DNA of 64,000 nucleotides. Source: Photobacterium alginatilyticum (GTDB lineage Bacteria; Pseudomonadota; Gammaproteobacteria; Enterobacterales; Vibrionaceae). A program made the translations under genes and the position numbers. The notes under the pieces are model-generated. The model was not told where the DNA came from. It made no database searches and worked only from the letters and a program-made list of their open reading frames with translations. How positions within the stretch are numbered: position 1 is the stretch's first letter; every line of letters begins with the position of its first letter. The stretch covers positions 40,368 through 104,367 of the forward strand of contig NZ_RSEJ01000027.1 of the NCBI RefSeq assembly GCF_009910675.1, written 5' to 3'. Positions 27,073 through 35,747 of this stretch are shown in pieces.

Positions 27073-27987
27073 ATGCGTCTAAGTACGGCCCAGCTCAACA
27101 GCGTCATGCTCACCAGCATGCAGACCTCGACCACCGGGGTTAACAAGTCGTTTATGCAGATGAGCTCCGGAGAGCGAATGCTCAAGCCGTCGGATGATCC
27201 GCTCGGCTCGGTTCAGTTGATGATGCTGGATCGCGAGCAGGCGAATATCAATCAGTTCCAGAAAAACATCTCAAACCTGGAAGCGCAGCTGGGGCAGGCA
27301 GAATCTCACCTGGATGCGTCGAACAATGCTGTTCTGCGGGCGCAGGAGCTGGTAACCAGTGTTCTCAACGGTAGTAACAGCACCACGGCTGGCCGGGAAG
27401 CGATTGCCACCGAGCTCGATGCGATTCTGGAGCAGCTGACTGATATCGCCAACAGCAAAAATCCCAATGGGGATTATATTTTTGCCGGTACGCTAACTGA
27501 TACCCAGCCGGTGGCAAAAGATCCGGCGACAGGTAAGTACGCATTCATGGGCAATAATGACCAGCGCATGGTGCAGGTGGCAGAATCGATGACAATTCCT
27601 GCCAATCAGACAGCGGGCGAGATCTTTTTTGCTGGCGGAAGTGATATATTCAACACTCTCGATCAACTGGTGACCGACTTGCGTGACCCGTCTGTGGTGC
27701 AAGATGAGCTGAAAACTAGTGTAACCAGTGCCCAGTCGACGATAGACGACACCATGGGCAGTATCAACCAGGTGTGGACTGAAGTCGGCGGGCAGCGCAA
27801 TGCCATGACGATGGTCGACGGTTCTCATCAGGACAACAAATTGCTGAATGACAAGTTGATCGGCGAAGTGAAGGATCTGGACTACAGTGAAGCGATTCTG
27901 GAAATGAATACCCAGATGGCGGCGCTGCAGGCAACCCAGATGACCTACAGCAAGATCCAGAACTTATCCCTGTTTAAATTGATGTAA
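27073..27987 (+). CDS. flgL: Lateral hook-filament junction protein FlgL
   Basis: FlgL (HAP3) joins FlgK to the filament. The 304-aa product has the flagellin-like N-terminus (QMSSGERMLKPSDDPLGSVQ) and C-terminus (EMNTQMAALQATQMTYSKIQ). The TTGVNKSFMQMSSG part is typical of FlgL. It is 25 nt after flgK and is followed by the flagellin-like lafW. Confidence 0.93.
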   Translation: MRLSTAQLNSVMLTSMQTSTTGVNKSFMQMSSGERMLKPSDDPLGSVQLMMLDREQANINQFQKNISNLEAQLGQAESHLDASNNAVLRAQELVTSVLNGSNSTTAGREAIATELDAILEQLTDIANSKNPNGDYIFAGTLTDTQPVAKDPATGKYAFMGNNDQRMVQVAESMTIPANQTAGEIFFAGGSDIFNTLDQLVTDLRDPSVVQDELKTSVTSAQSTIDDTMGSINQVWTEVGGQRNAMTMVDGSHQDNKLLNDKLIGEVKDLDYSEAILEMNTQMAALQATQMTYSKIQNLSLFKLM

Positions 27988-28052
27988 TCGGGGCAGCCCG
28001 AAGGGGCCGGTAGCAGAGTATCGGCCCTGTCAGATTGAAATACGAGGCCACA

Positions 28053-29138
28053 TTGGTTAATCAAATTACCTCCAGCCACAATACCCTGCGTAGTAGTGAC
28101 AGTACCCAGCCTGACCGTATCGCGAAACAGCAGCCTGTTGTCGCAGTGGCAAAGGTGAGTGAGAAACAACCGAAACAGCAGCAACAGTATTCGAGTTTAG
28201 GCGGCAAAAATCGCAGCCTGCTGGTGCAGACCAGCGAGGCACACCGACAAGCGGCCCAGGCACAGAGTGCCCAGAAGGCGCTGAAGGAAGCGAGTGATTT
28301 GCTGACCCAGCTGCGCCAAATGGCACGCCGATCGCTCAATGTGCAGGAAAGCAAAAAAGACCAGTTACAGCAGTCACTGCACCAGTTGAAGAACAAGCTG
28401 GTTAAGCTGACACGTGAAGCCAAGTACGAGGGCGAATCGGTGTTGCACCATGACCTGACGCCACGGCTCAGTGATCAGCCGCAGCAGGAAGGTTTTTCGA
28501 TGAAAGGCCTGCGCCTGAATACCTTGCGTCAGCAAGATGAAATTTTACGCTTTCAGTTTGACTCCGGGATGCCGAACTCGGTACGGGCACGTATTGATAA
28601 CGATGAGTCGACAGCTGAAATTGCCGAGAAGCTGAATCAGGCATTTGCGCCGCGCAACATTCAGGTTGATGTCGACAAGTACGGTGACTTGGCCTTCTCG
28701 GTGCCGAAAGAGCAGTGGCCGTCCATCAAGAAAGGGATCTGGATGTCGGGTGGCGGTCAGATCCTGCCTGCAGGTAATCCGGTCAAAGCCAAGCTGGAGT
28801 CGCATGACAAGCAGGCGGTGGAACCGCAGGAGCTGGAGTTCGGCAAGCCCCAGTCGACCCGCAAGGCACTGGCTGATATCGAGCGGATGATGCAGAAGAT
28901 CCAGCAGGCACTGAGCCAGATGAATAAGGTTCAGCGTCAGGTCAGTATGGATCTCGAGCAGCTGATCACAACTAATATGATGAAGTCCGGTGTGATCAAT
29001 GCCGACGGTGTGATAGAGGCAAGCTGGCTGGAAGCGCCCGACAATGTGTCGCTGCAACTGATAGATAACGCGGTACCGACATTATTGGCGCAGGCCAATG
29101 CCTCGCGACATAACGTCGTGGCGCTACTCGAGCCGTAA
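28053..29138 (+). CDS. lafW: LafW-like flagellin-related/hook-associated protein
   Basis: A 361-aa protein of uncertain role between flgL and the flagellin gene. In E. coli Flag-2 and related clusters this slot holds lafW, a putative hook-associated protein. TTG 28053 is preferred because ACGAGG sits 5 nt upstream; an in-frame TTG at 28035 lacks such a site. The N-terminal half has a long helical, Gln-rich flagellin-D0/D1-like region (KALKEASDLLTQLRQMARRS) and the end (NAVPTLLAQANASRHNVVAL) resembles flagellin C-termini. The middle is not recognised. A strong terminator follows, so it closes the flgB operon. Confidence 0.68.
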   Translation: MVNQITSSHNTLRSSDSTQPDRIAKQQPVVAVAKVSEKQPKQQQQYSSLGGKNRSLLVQTSEAHRQAAQAQSAQKALKEASDLLTQLRQMARRSLNVQESKKDQLQQSLHQLKNKLVKLTREAKYEGESVLHHDLTPRLSDQPQQEGFSMKGLRLNTLRQQDEILRFQFDSGMPNSVRARIDNDESTAEIAEKLNQAFAPRNIQVDVDKYGDLAFSVPKEQWPSIKKGIWMSGGGQILPAGNPVKAKLESHDKQAVEPQELEFGKPQSTRKALADIERMMQKIQQALSQMNKVQRQVSMDLEQLITTNMMKSGVINADGVIEASWLEAPDNVSLQLIDNAVPTLLAQANASRHNVVALLEP

Positions 29139-29180
29139 GCGACTTGCTACATTTTGAAAGTTATACATAAGCAAGATAAA

Positions 29181-29204
29181 AGCGAGCACCTGCTCGCTTT
29201 TTTA
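29181..29204 (+). terminator. Intrinsic terminator after lafW
   Basis: A perfect 8-bp stem (AGCGAGCA / TGCTCGCT) with loop CC is followed by a run of six T. It ends the flgB-lafW transcription unit and isolates lafA. Confidence 0.85.
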
Positions 29205-29380
29205 TTGCGTGTTGTTTAATGGCCTCTTGTACAGGCATTGGGAGCGGTATCACGTCGCTCGTTTTTTTTAAAAAAATACCCAAAAAGGATTTAAGCATTT
29301 CACAGGGCAGGTCGCATTAAAAAAGTAACACGACAAGAAGCACTGTCATTCGAGCCTCGACCCAAGCATTTCAACGCTGG

Positions 29381-29400
29381 TTTTGACATCCGTTTTGACA
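29381..29400 (+). repeat. Tandem GTTTTGACAT repeat before lafA
   Basis: GTTTTGACAT occurs twice with a 12-nt period (29380-29389 and 29392-29401), 35-55 nt before the flagellin ATG. It could be a protein-binding site or a pair of -35-like TTGACA elements. No good sigma-28 match was found for lafA, which is unusual for a flagellin gene. Confidence 0.4.
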
Positions 29401-29434
29401 TAGCTCGTTTAATACTGAACTGAGGAATATTCCC

Positions 29435-30736
29435 ATGGCAATGAGCCTTAACACCAACTTCGCATCAATGAATGCACAGCGCAACATGATGGGCACCCAG
29501 AACTCTCTGAACACATCATTGAACCGCCTGTCTACCGGTCTTCGTATCAACAGCGCAAAAGATGATGCTGCTGGCCTGCAGATCGCTAACCGCATGGACT
29601 CTCAGATCAACGGTCTGGGTGTGGCTCAACGCAATGCCAACGACGGTATTTCTATGTCTCAGACGGCTGAAGGTTCTCTGCAAGAGTTCACTAACATCCT
29701 GCAGCGTCAGCGTGACCTGGCGGTTCAGTCTAAAAACGGCACCAACTCTGACTCTGACCGTAAAGCACTGGATAAAGAGTTCCAGGCACTGAGCAAAGAG
29801 CTAGAGCGTATTGTTGATACTACTACGTTCGGTAAGGGCGAGAAGTTGTTTGATAAGCTGGGTACAGGTGTTGAGTTTCAGGTAGGTGCAGATGCTAGCT
29901 CGGCAGGCGTTATGAATGCTGCGACAAAAGATGGCGCTGAGAGTATGGTGAATGCCGCTCTGAAATCTGTAGGTTTAGATTTAGACATTAATAATGCAGC
30001 TGACAAAACAGAATTAGGGAAAATTAAAGCTGATCTAGATTTACTAACAACAGCGGCTAAAGCAGGCTTTGGTGGTGCAGCAACAGCTGCAACAGGTGCA
30101 TTAACATCTAATCTATTTAACTCTGCAGCAACTACAGGTGATGTCGATAGTGCTTTGGCACAATTAGGCATTACTGGAATCGATGTTGATAGTGTAGCGG
30201 CCGGTGTACCGACAATCGGCACAAGTACTACATCTGGTGGTCTTTCAGCATTAGATCAGGTTTCTGAAGTTATTGATGCTGTAGACAGTGTTGTTAATAC
30301 AACCGGTATTACAGCTTCTAATGATTTGACTTCTTTAGATACAGCAATGACAGCAATGGGTAACAAGTACAACCTTGAAGATCCAAACGTTATTACCGTT
30401 AAGGTAGACAGCGCATCTCTAAGTACTTCAACGCTGGGTGATATCACTGATGCTACTAACTCAGGCAAAGCGATGGACGCTATCGATGCAATGATCGACA
30501 ACGTCGGTTCTATCCGTGCTGACCTGGGTGCGACGCAGAACCGCTTCCAGTCAACTATCAACAACCTGGGCAACATCAAAGAGAACATGTCTGTGGCGAA
30601 AGGCCGCATCATGGATGCCGATATCGCGGCAGAATCTGCCAACATGACCAAGCAGAACACTATGATGCAGGCGGGTATCACTGTGCTTTCTCAAGCAAAT
30701 CAGATGCCAAGCATGGTTTCTCAGCTACTACGCTAA
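29435..30736 (+). CDS. lafA: Lateral flagellin LafA
   Basis: LafA is the filament subunit of the lateral flagellum. The 433-aa product has textbook flagellin ends: N-terminal LNRLSTGLRINSAKDDAAGL with ANRM, and C-terminal SANMTKQNTMMQAGITVLSQ with the final SQLLR. The middle (about residues 150-325) is a variable surface domain encoded by clearly AT-richer DNA than the ends. It stands alone between two terminators. The chaperone FliS is at 32.5 kb. Confidence 0.96.
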   Translation: MAMSLNTNFASMNAQRNMMGTQNSLNTSLNRLSTGLRINSAKDDAAGLQIANRMDSQINGLGVAQRNANDGISMSQTAEGSLQEFTNILQRQRDLAVQSKNGTNSDSDRKALDKEFQALSKELERIVDTTTFGKGEKLFDKLGTGVEFQVGADASSAGVMNAATKDGAESMVNAALKSVGLDLDINNAADKTELGKIKADLDLLTTAAKAGFGGAATAATGALTSNLFNSAATTGDVDSALAQLGITGIDVDSVAAGVPTIGTSTTSGGLSALDQVSEVIDAVDSVVNTTGITASNDLTSLDTAMTAMGNKYNLEDPNVITVKVDSASLSTSTLGDITDATNSGKAMDAIDAMIDNVGSIRADLGATQNRFQSTINNLGNIKENMSVAKGRIMDADIAAESANMTKQNTMMQAGITVLSQANQMPSMVSQLLR

Positions 30737-30790
30737 TCGTTGTAGTTATCCCTATTGCAGGCGGCTATTTTATGTCGCTTTATTATTCAG

Positions 30791-30819
30791 AGCGGAAGTT
30801 TTACTTCCGCTTTCTTTTT
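30791..30819 (+). terminator. Intrinsic terminator after lafA
   Basis: A perfect 8-bp stem (AGCGGAAG / CTTCCGCT) with loop TTTTA is followed by TTCTTTTT. It lies 55 nt after the lafA stop. Confidence 0.88.
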
Positions 30820-30844
30820 ATCTGGCCCTTTAAAATCACCATTT

Positions 30845-30871
30845 TAAAGATGGTATGGATTTTGCTAATAG
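30845..30871 (+). promoter_or_regulatory. Sigma-28-like promoter before fliD (lafB)
   Basis: TAAA (30845-30848) is followed after exactly 15 nt by GCTAATAG (30864-30871), a moderate match to the sigma-28 -10 GCCGATAA. It sits between the lafA terminator and fliD, where a class-III promoter for lafBCDEFSTU is expected. Confidence 0.4.
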
Positions 30872-30955
30872 TGCTGCTTCGGGGCGCTGGAGATGACAAC
30901 AGGTCATTTCGGTTGACCGGCTCGAGGTACAGGCACTCTTGGCGGAGAATAGAAT

Positions 30956-32506
30956 ATGTTAATGACAGGATTAGGTTCGGGTATCGATTATGAAAGTATG
31001 ATCGGTGCTATTGTTGCTGCCGAACGTGCCCCGAAAGATAACCAGCTCAACCGCCAGGAAGGCATGAACAGTGCTGAGATGGATGCGCTGAAGGAAATTC
31101 AGAACACCATTAACAGTTTTCGCGACAAAGTCGAGGATCTGAACTCCAGCAGCGATCTCGAAAAACTCAAGTCGATTCTCAGTAATGAAGACGTGTTGTC
31201 GGCAACGGTCGACAGTAATGCGGTTGCCGGTGAATACAGTTTTGAGGTCACTCAGCTGGCCAAGGCCCAGCGTGATCAGCTGTTCAAGGTATCGGATGGT
31301 AGTACCTTTACCAAGGGCAGCATCAGTTTTGGTTCGGTCAACATTGATATCGCCACCTTGCAGACGGACTTGATCAGCAAGGAAAACGACAAGAAGCAGG
31401 CGCATCAGGATGATACCTACAAAGAGATTGCCGACAAACATGGTTTGGATGTCACGGCGGATAAGGCCAAGATCGAAGATATTCTGACTAACTCGGCTAA
31501 TCCGGATTTTGATCAGAGCCGGTTAGATAGCTACAACACCCGGCAGCAGGCCTTCGATGACGAAGTAATCCGACTGACTAACGACGGGGTGACGATTGAG
31601 GAGCTGCAGTCGGCGATTAATAATCATGCAGACAACGACGGCGTAAAAGCCACCCTGGTGCGCTCCGGCGACGGGATCAGCATGGTGCTTAACGGTAAGA
31701 GTACCGGTCAGGCGAACGCCATCGGTGCCATTAACGTCACGCTTGATGCGGCCGATATCAAGGGTAATACGGTTGATATTACCCAGCCAGACAATGGCAA
31801 GAAAAACCTGCAGGCCGCCGAAGATGCCATCGTCAAGTACGGTTCGATGGAGCTGACCTCGGCAACCAACAAAATGGAAAACGTGATCGACGGTATCAGC
31901 CTGAACCTGAAAGATACCGGGTCGGTCAATGTGACGGTCGAGCGTGACGAGGCGGCGGTTAACAAGAACATCAAGGCCTTTGTTGATGCTTACAATTCGG
32001 TGATCGAGACGGTAAATACCTACACCAAATCGAGTGAGGATTCTGCCGCGGCGCTGTCAGGCGACTCGGCTACCCGTAGCATGATCAGCCGGATGCGCGG
32101 AGTGATCGGTGACGAATATACGGCATCGACCTACCAGACGCTATCGCAGCTGGGGATCACCACCACCCGCGAAGGCACGCTGGAAATCGACCAGAAGAAG
32201 CTCGACAAGGCACTGGAAGATGACTTCGAGGCGGTCTCGACCCTATTTCTGGGTGATGACATCCAAACCGGCATGATGGATGAAATGCTGGTGATCCTGG
32301 ATGACTACCACAAAAACGGTGGTGTCTATGACCGTCGTATCGACCAGCTGGAATACAGCAATAAGCAGATCACCGAAGATCGCGAGAAGCTGGACGAGCG
32401 AATGGAAGCCAAGACTATCTACCTGCGTAACTACTACGCCAAGATGGATAGCCAAATTGCCCAAATGAACCAAACCCAGAGCATGCTGGTTAGCATGTTG
32501 ATGTAA
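30956..32506 (+). CDS. lafB: Lateral filament cap protein FliD (LafB)
   Basis: FliD caps the filament tip and folds incoming flagellin. The 516-aa product has the N-terminal FliD domain (MLMTGLGSGIDYESMIGAIV, then KSILSNEDVLSATVDSNAVA) and the C-terminal FliD domain (AFVDAYNSVIETVNTYTKSS, LGITTTREGTLEIDQKKLDK). Length is slightly above average. It is called LafB in V. parahaemolyticus. It heads the unit fliD-fliS-fliT-fliK-fliL-fliA-motA-motB. Confidence 0.94.
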   Translation: MLMTGLGSGIDYESMIGAIVAAERAPKDNQLNRQEGMNSAEMDALKEIQNTINSFRDKVEDLNSSSDLEKLKSILSNEDVLSATVDSNAVAGEYSFEVTQLAKAQRDQLFKVSDGSTFTKGSISFGSVNIDIATLQTDLISKENDKKQAHQDDTYKEIADKHGLDVTADKAKIEDILTNSANPDFDQSRLDSYNTRQQAFDDEVIRLTNDGVTIEELQSAINNHADNDGVKATLVRSGDGISMVLNGKSTGQANAIGAINVTLDAADIKGNTVDITQPDNGKKNLQAAEDAIVKYGSMELTSATNKMENVIDGISLNLKDTGSVNVTVERDEAAVNKNIKAFVDAYNSVIETVNTYTKSSEDSAAALSGDSATRSMISRMRGVIGDEYTASTYQTLSQLGITTTREGTLEIDQKKLDKALEDDFEAVSTLFLGDDIQTGMMDEMLVILDDYHKNGGVYDRRIDQLEYSNKQITEDREKLDERMEAKTIYLRNYYAKMDSQIAQMNQTQSMLVSMLM

Positions 32507-32519
32507 TTTAGAGCGAAGA

Positions 32520-32927
32520 ATGATGAATAACGAAGGTCTAGGTGCTTACCAACATTCACAGAACCATGCCCAGGCGGCGTCGGCCAGCCCGCATCGTCTG
32601 ATCCAGATGCTGCTGGAAGGGTTGCTGGAAAATCTGGGCCGTGCCCGTGGTTTTATGGAGCGCGACCAGATTGCCGACAAAGGCATGATGATCTCCAAGT
32701 GTCTCGATATTTTGAACGGTCTTAGCACCGTACTGGACGAGGAAAAAGGCGGCGAGGTGACGCAGGAGCTATTTCGTCTCTACGACTACTGCGGTCGCCG
32801 TTTGTTCGAGGCCAACATCAACAATGATGTGGAAGCCATTGACGAGGTGAGCCGCTTGATTAGCGACATCCTTGAAGGCTGGGTGGTCCTCAAACCTAAT
32901 CGTGTGCAGGTCGCCAGTGAAGCTTGA
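32520..32927 (+). CDS. lafC: Lateral flagellin chaperone FliS (LafC)
   Basis: FliS binds the flagellin C-terminus and keeps it unpolymerised until export. The 135-aa product has the FliS pattern AYQHSQNHAQAASASPHRLI, QMLLEGLLENLGRARGFMER and ILNGLSTVLDEEKGGEVTQE. It lies 13 nt after fliD and its end overlaps the start of fliT. Confidence 0.94.
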   Translation: MMNNEGLGAYQHSQNHAQAASASPHRLIQMLLEGLLENLGRARGFMERDQIADKGMMISKCLDILNGLSTVLDEEKGGEVTQELFRLYDYCGRRLFEANINNDVEAIDEVSRLISDILEGWVVLKPNRVQVASEA

Positions 32928-33207
32928 GTTGCAGTTGCAGAGGCTGCACGACAAGTTCGAGCAGGCGCTCGCGGCTGGGGACTGGGATGAGTTGGCCGTG
33001 CTGGACGCTAAGTTGCAACAGGCGATTCCGCGTATCAGGCAACAAGTATTGACGGTTGCCGGTAAGCAGCAACTTGAACGGTTAAATACGCTGTATAGCA
33101 CCATGATCGCTCAAGGCGAGCGAGAAAAGGCACGTACCCAGCAGCAACTAAAGCAGCAGGAGAGCAACCGTGAAGGTATGCACGCCTATATGCAAAATAA
33201 TCAATAA
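32917..33207 (+). CDS. lafD: FliT-like export chaperone (LafD)
   Basis: A 96-aa helical charged protein in the position of fliT/lafD, the chaperone of the cap protein. GTG 32917 is chosen because GCAGG lies 6 nt upstream and because it gives a short overlap with fliS; the frame is open further upstream within fliS. Heptad-like leucines (LQLQRLHDKFEQALAAGDWD) fit a FliT bundle, but similarity is low and the call is mostly positional. Confidence 0.72.
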   Translation: MKLELQLQRLHDKFEQALAAGDWDELAVLDAKLQQAIPRIRQQVLTVAGKQQLERLNTLYSTMIAQGEREKARTQQQLKQQESNREGMHAYMQNNQ

Positions 33208-33215
33208 AGGGTGAC

Positions 33216-34439
33216 ATGCAAGTATCAGCCAATGTGGCCGTAAAAACGGCTTCCCAAACATCATCCACAGACTCACGAAAGGTTCAGCCAAACAGCACCG
33301 GAGACAGTGAGCCGATGAGCTTTGCTGAGTTCGAACAACGGCTGGATAAATCGGCGGGGACGAAGGATGAGAGCAAAGCCTCTGATGATTCATCTGAAGA
33401 GTCGGCACAGCCGTTATCGGCGGATGCGCAGACTCAGGGGCAGCAGGATAAACCCGCTGAAGCGACAGCCATGAATCAGGCCCAGCAGGGAGCCCAGAAC
33501 GGCTCGTCTGCGGCTGTGAACAACCAGGCTGGAAGTGTAACGGGCACAGCAACGACGCCTCAGTTCCTTGCCGCTCAAAACCAGGCCCTTCAGTCTCAGA
33601 TGGCACCTGCCGGTGAGATAGGATCCGGCGTGGTGTCTGGACGAGAAGCCGGGTCGCAAGCCAACCCGCTTCTGACGCAGTTGGCCGGACAGAATGCAGG
33701 GCAAAACGTTGTACAAACTGTCCAGCAAAATATGGCACAACACACTGGTCAGGCGGCGCAGCAGGCCCCTGTCAGTCCTGAGTTGCTTGAACAAATGCAG
33801 CACCTTCTTAAGCAGCAAAAGCCAAATACCGGAGATGCACTGTCGCTGGCTAAAGGAATGACGATGCCGCTTGACGGTGCCTTGAATGACAAGCTGACAG
33901 CTGGCGTGATACCGATGTCGGTGCAGAGTGCACATAGTAGCCTTGTGGCCAGCGGTAGCAATCTGAGTGCACCTGCTTCAGGTTCGCCTGCCAGTGCTGC
34001 GCAACAGCTGTATGCCGGGGTTGATGTTACCCAGCCAGAATGGGGACGCGACTTGGTTGAGCAACTGCGATCGCGTATGCAGCTGAGCAAAACGGATCAG
34101 ATCCAGCATGCCCATGTCAGGCTTGATCCGCCCGAGCTTGGTCGGTTGGAAGTGAATCTCCGTCTGGATGGCGACAAAGTCTCGGTGCATTTTACCGCAG
34201 CCCATCCACAGCTTCGCGAAGCGCTGGCAGCCAATGCTGACAAGTTGCGTTTTGATTTTGACGGTAGCCAGATGCAGCTGGCGGACGTTTCCGTTTCCAG
34301 CGGTTTGTACCAGCAGTCACACCAGCACTCGGGCACGGATGATGAGCCGGGTATTATGGCTAACCAGGGCGTGATTGAGTCCGAAGAGGCATCGGCGGCG
34401 GCTCTTGGGTTGGATGGCCGCTACGAGGCTATGGTTTGA
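33216..34439 (+). CDS. lafE: Lateral hook-length control protein FliK (LafE)
   Basis: FliK measures the hook and triggers the FlhB switch. The 407-aa product has a long low-complexity N-terminal region rich in Gln, Ala, Ser and Asn, as expected for a secreted ruler. Its folded C-terminal FliK domain carries the typical core HVRLDPPELGRLEVNLRLDG and VHFTAAHPQLREAL. It is 8 nt after fliT. Confidence 0.9.
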   Translation: MQVSANVAVKTASQTSSTDSRKVQPNSTGDSEPMSFAEFEQRLDKSAGTKDESKASDDSSEESAQPLSADAQTQGQQDKPAEATAMNQAQQGAQNGSSAAVNNQAGSVTGTATTPQFLAAQNQALQSQMAPAGEIGSGVVSGREAGSQANPLLTQLAGQNAGQNVVQTVQQNMAQHTGQAAQQAPVSPELLEQMQHLLKQQKPNTGDALSLAKGMTMPLDGALNDKLTAGVIPMSVQSAHSSLVASGSNLSAPASGSPASAAQQLYAGVDVTQPEWGRDLVEQLRSRMQLSKTDQIQHAHVRLDPPELGRLEVNLRLDGDKVSVHFTAAHPQLREALAANADKLRFDFDGSQMQLADVSVSSGLYQQSHQHSGTDDEPGIMANQGVIESEEASAAALGLDGRYEAMV

Positions 34440-34483
34440 CGGTGCAGTTTGACGGTGTGGTTTGAAATAAGTAAGAAATTGAT

Positions 34484-34969
34484 ATGACTGATGAAGTAAA
34501 AGAAACAAAGAGCAAGCTTCCGCTGATCATTGCCGCTGTTGTATTGGTTGTTGCCCTTGCCGGAGGTGGCGGTTGGTGGTATTTCCAGCAGCAGGCGAAA
34601 CAGCAGGCTATGGCCGAAGTAGCTCAGAATGTCCCTGCGGCAGCGTTGGTGAAGAAGCCAGTGTTTCTGCCCCTGAAAAAGTTTGTAGTCAGCGTACCCG
34701 GTGACGACCGCTTGCACTATCTGATGATGGAGCTCTCACTGATGAGCTACAGCCAGGATCAGCTGGACACGGTAGGAGAATACATGCCGGTTGTTCGCAA
34801 TGCGGTGATTACTCTGCTAAGCGAGCAGCACTACAACGAGCTGGCTCAGCCGGGCGTGATGAAGCCACTACAGGAGGCATTGCGTGGGTCTATTCAGACT
34901 GTCATGAATGACATGGCGAGCAGTAAGGGGATCGACCAGGTACTGATCACCAAGATGGTGATCCAGTAA
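34484..34969 (+). CDS. lafF: Lateral basal-body associated protein FliL (LafF)
   Basis: FliL is a single-span inner-membrane protein that surrounds and supports the stator. The 161-aa product has a short cytoplasmic N-terminus, a membrane helix at about residues 9-30 (LPLIIAAVVLVVALAGGGGW) and a periplasmic stomatin-like domain ending IDQVLITKMVIQ. It precedes lafS and the stator genes. Confidence 0.92.
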   Translation: MTDEVKETKSKLPLIIAAVVLVVALAGGGGWWYFQQQAKQQAMAEVAQNVPAAALVKKPVFLPLKKFVVSVPGDDRLHYLMMELSLMSYSQDQLDTVGEYMPVVRNAVITLLSEQHYNELAQPGVMKPLQEALRGSIQTVMNDMASSKGIDQVLITKMVIQ

Positions 34970-34979
34970 GGAGTCTGAT

Positions 34980-35735
34980 GTGCACGGTGCAGCAATGTCT
35001 TATGAATCTCAGGGGCTTCATGCCTACCAGCAGAGTCGTCAGCTGGGTCAGAAATCGCGGGAACAACGCCTGATCAAACAGTTCGCCGGCCTTGTTAAGC
35101 GTGTAGTGAGGCATCTGGCGGGGCAGGTGACGACGGTGATGTCATCGGAAGATATGGAGCAGATTGGCCTGGTGGCGCTGCTCGATGTTGTTCGCCGCTA
35201 CCCGGATGAAGACGATGCCGCATTGGAGCGTCTGGCGGTGCAGCGTGTTCGCGGTGCCATTCTTGATGAGTTGCGTCGGATGGACTGGCGCTCCCGCCGC
35301 TCTCGCCAGAACGGTCATGAACTTCGGGATGTAGAACGTCAGCTCAGCCGTGAGTTGGGGCGGGTACCGACCGATCAGGAACTGGCCGTTGAAATGGGTT
35401 TGGAGCTGGCGGATATTCAACAGCGCCGGCTTGATACCCAGGCCGAAAACCTCGGCAGCCTGGAAGGGTTGCAGGAGGACGGCGAACAGTTTTTCGGCCT
35501 GAGTTTCCAGTGTCACAGTTACGAGCGAGCACGGCTCAAACAGGCCATGGCCAAAGCGCTGTCGCGGCTGCCCGAGCGGGAGCAGATCATGCTGAGTTTT
35601 TACTACGAGCATGAAATGAACCTGAAAGAAATCGCCCTGGTCTTTGAGCTGACCGAAGCACGAGTTAGCCAGATCCACAAAAAGGCGCTGAAGAGCCTGA
35701 ACAGTATGTTGACTGACTGGCGTGAGTCAGTTTAA
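34980..35735 (+). CDS. lafS: Lateral flagellar sigma-28 factor FliA (LafS)
   Basis: LafS directs RNA polymerase to class-III lateral flagellar promoters. The 251-aa product has sigma region 2 (SSEDMEQIGLVALLDVVRRY, then RVRGAILDELRRMDWRSR), region 3 and region 4 helix-turn-helix (NLKEIALVFELTEARVSQIH). GTG 34980 has AAGGAG 6 nt upstream; a nearby ATG at 34978 is in another frame. Its antagonist FlgM is encoded at 17.8 kb. Sigma-28-like sites before flgM and fliD are candidate targets. Confidence 0.95.
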   Translation: MHGAAMSYESQGLHAYQQSRQLGQKSREQRLIKQFAGLVKRVVRHLAGQVTTVMSSEDMEQIGLVALLDVVRRYPDEDDAALERLAVQRVRGAILDELRRMDWRSRRSRQNGHELRDVERQLSRELGRVPTDQELAVEMGLELADIQQRRLDTQAENLGSLEGLQEDGEQFFGLSFQCHSYERARLKQAMAKALSRLPEREQIMLSFYYEHEMNLKEIALVFELTEARVSQIHKKALKSLNSMLTDWRESV

Positions 35736-35747
35736 CGGAGTAACAAG

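Noticed and set aside
29293..29322. Possible sigma-28 promoter for lafA (TAAG-N15-GTCGCATT)
   Set aside because: Only a few -10 positions match; not better than chance in this AT-rich stretch.
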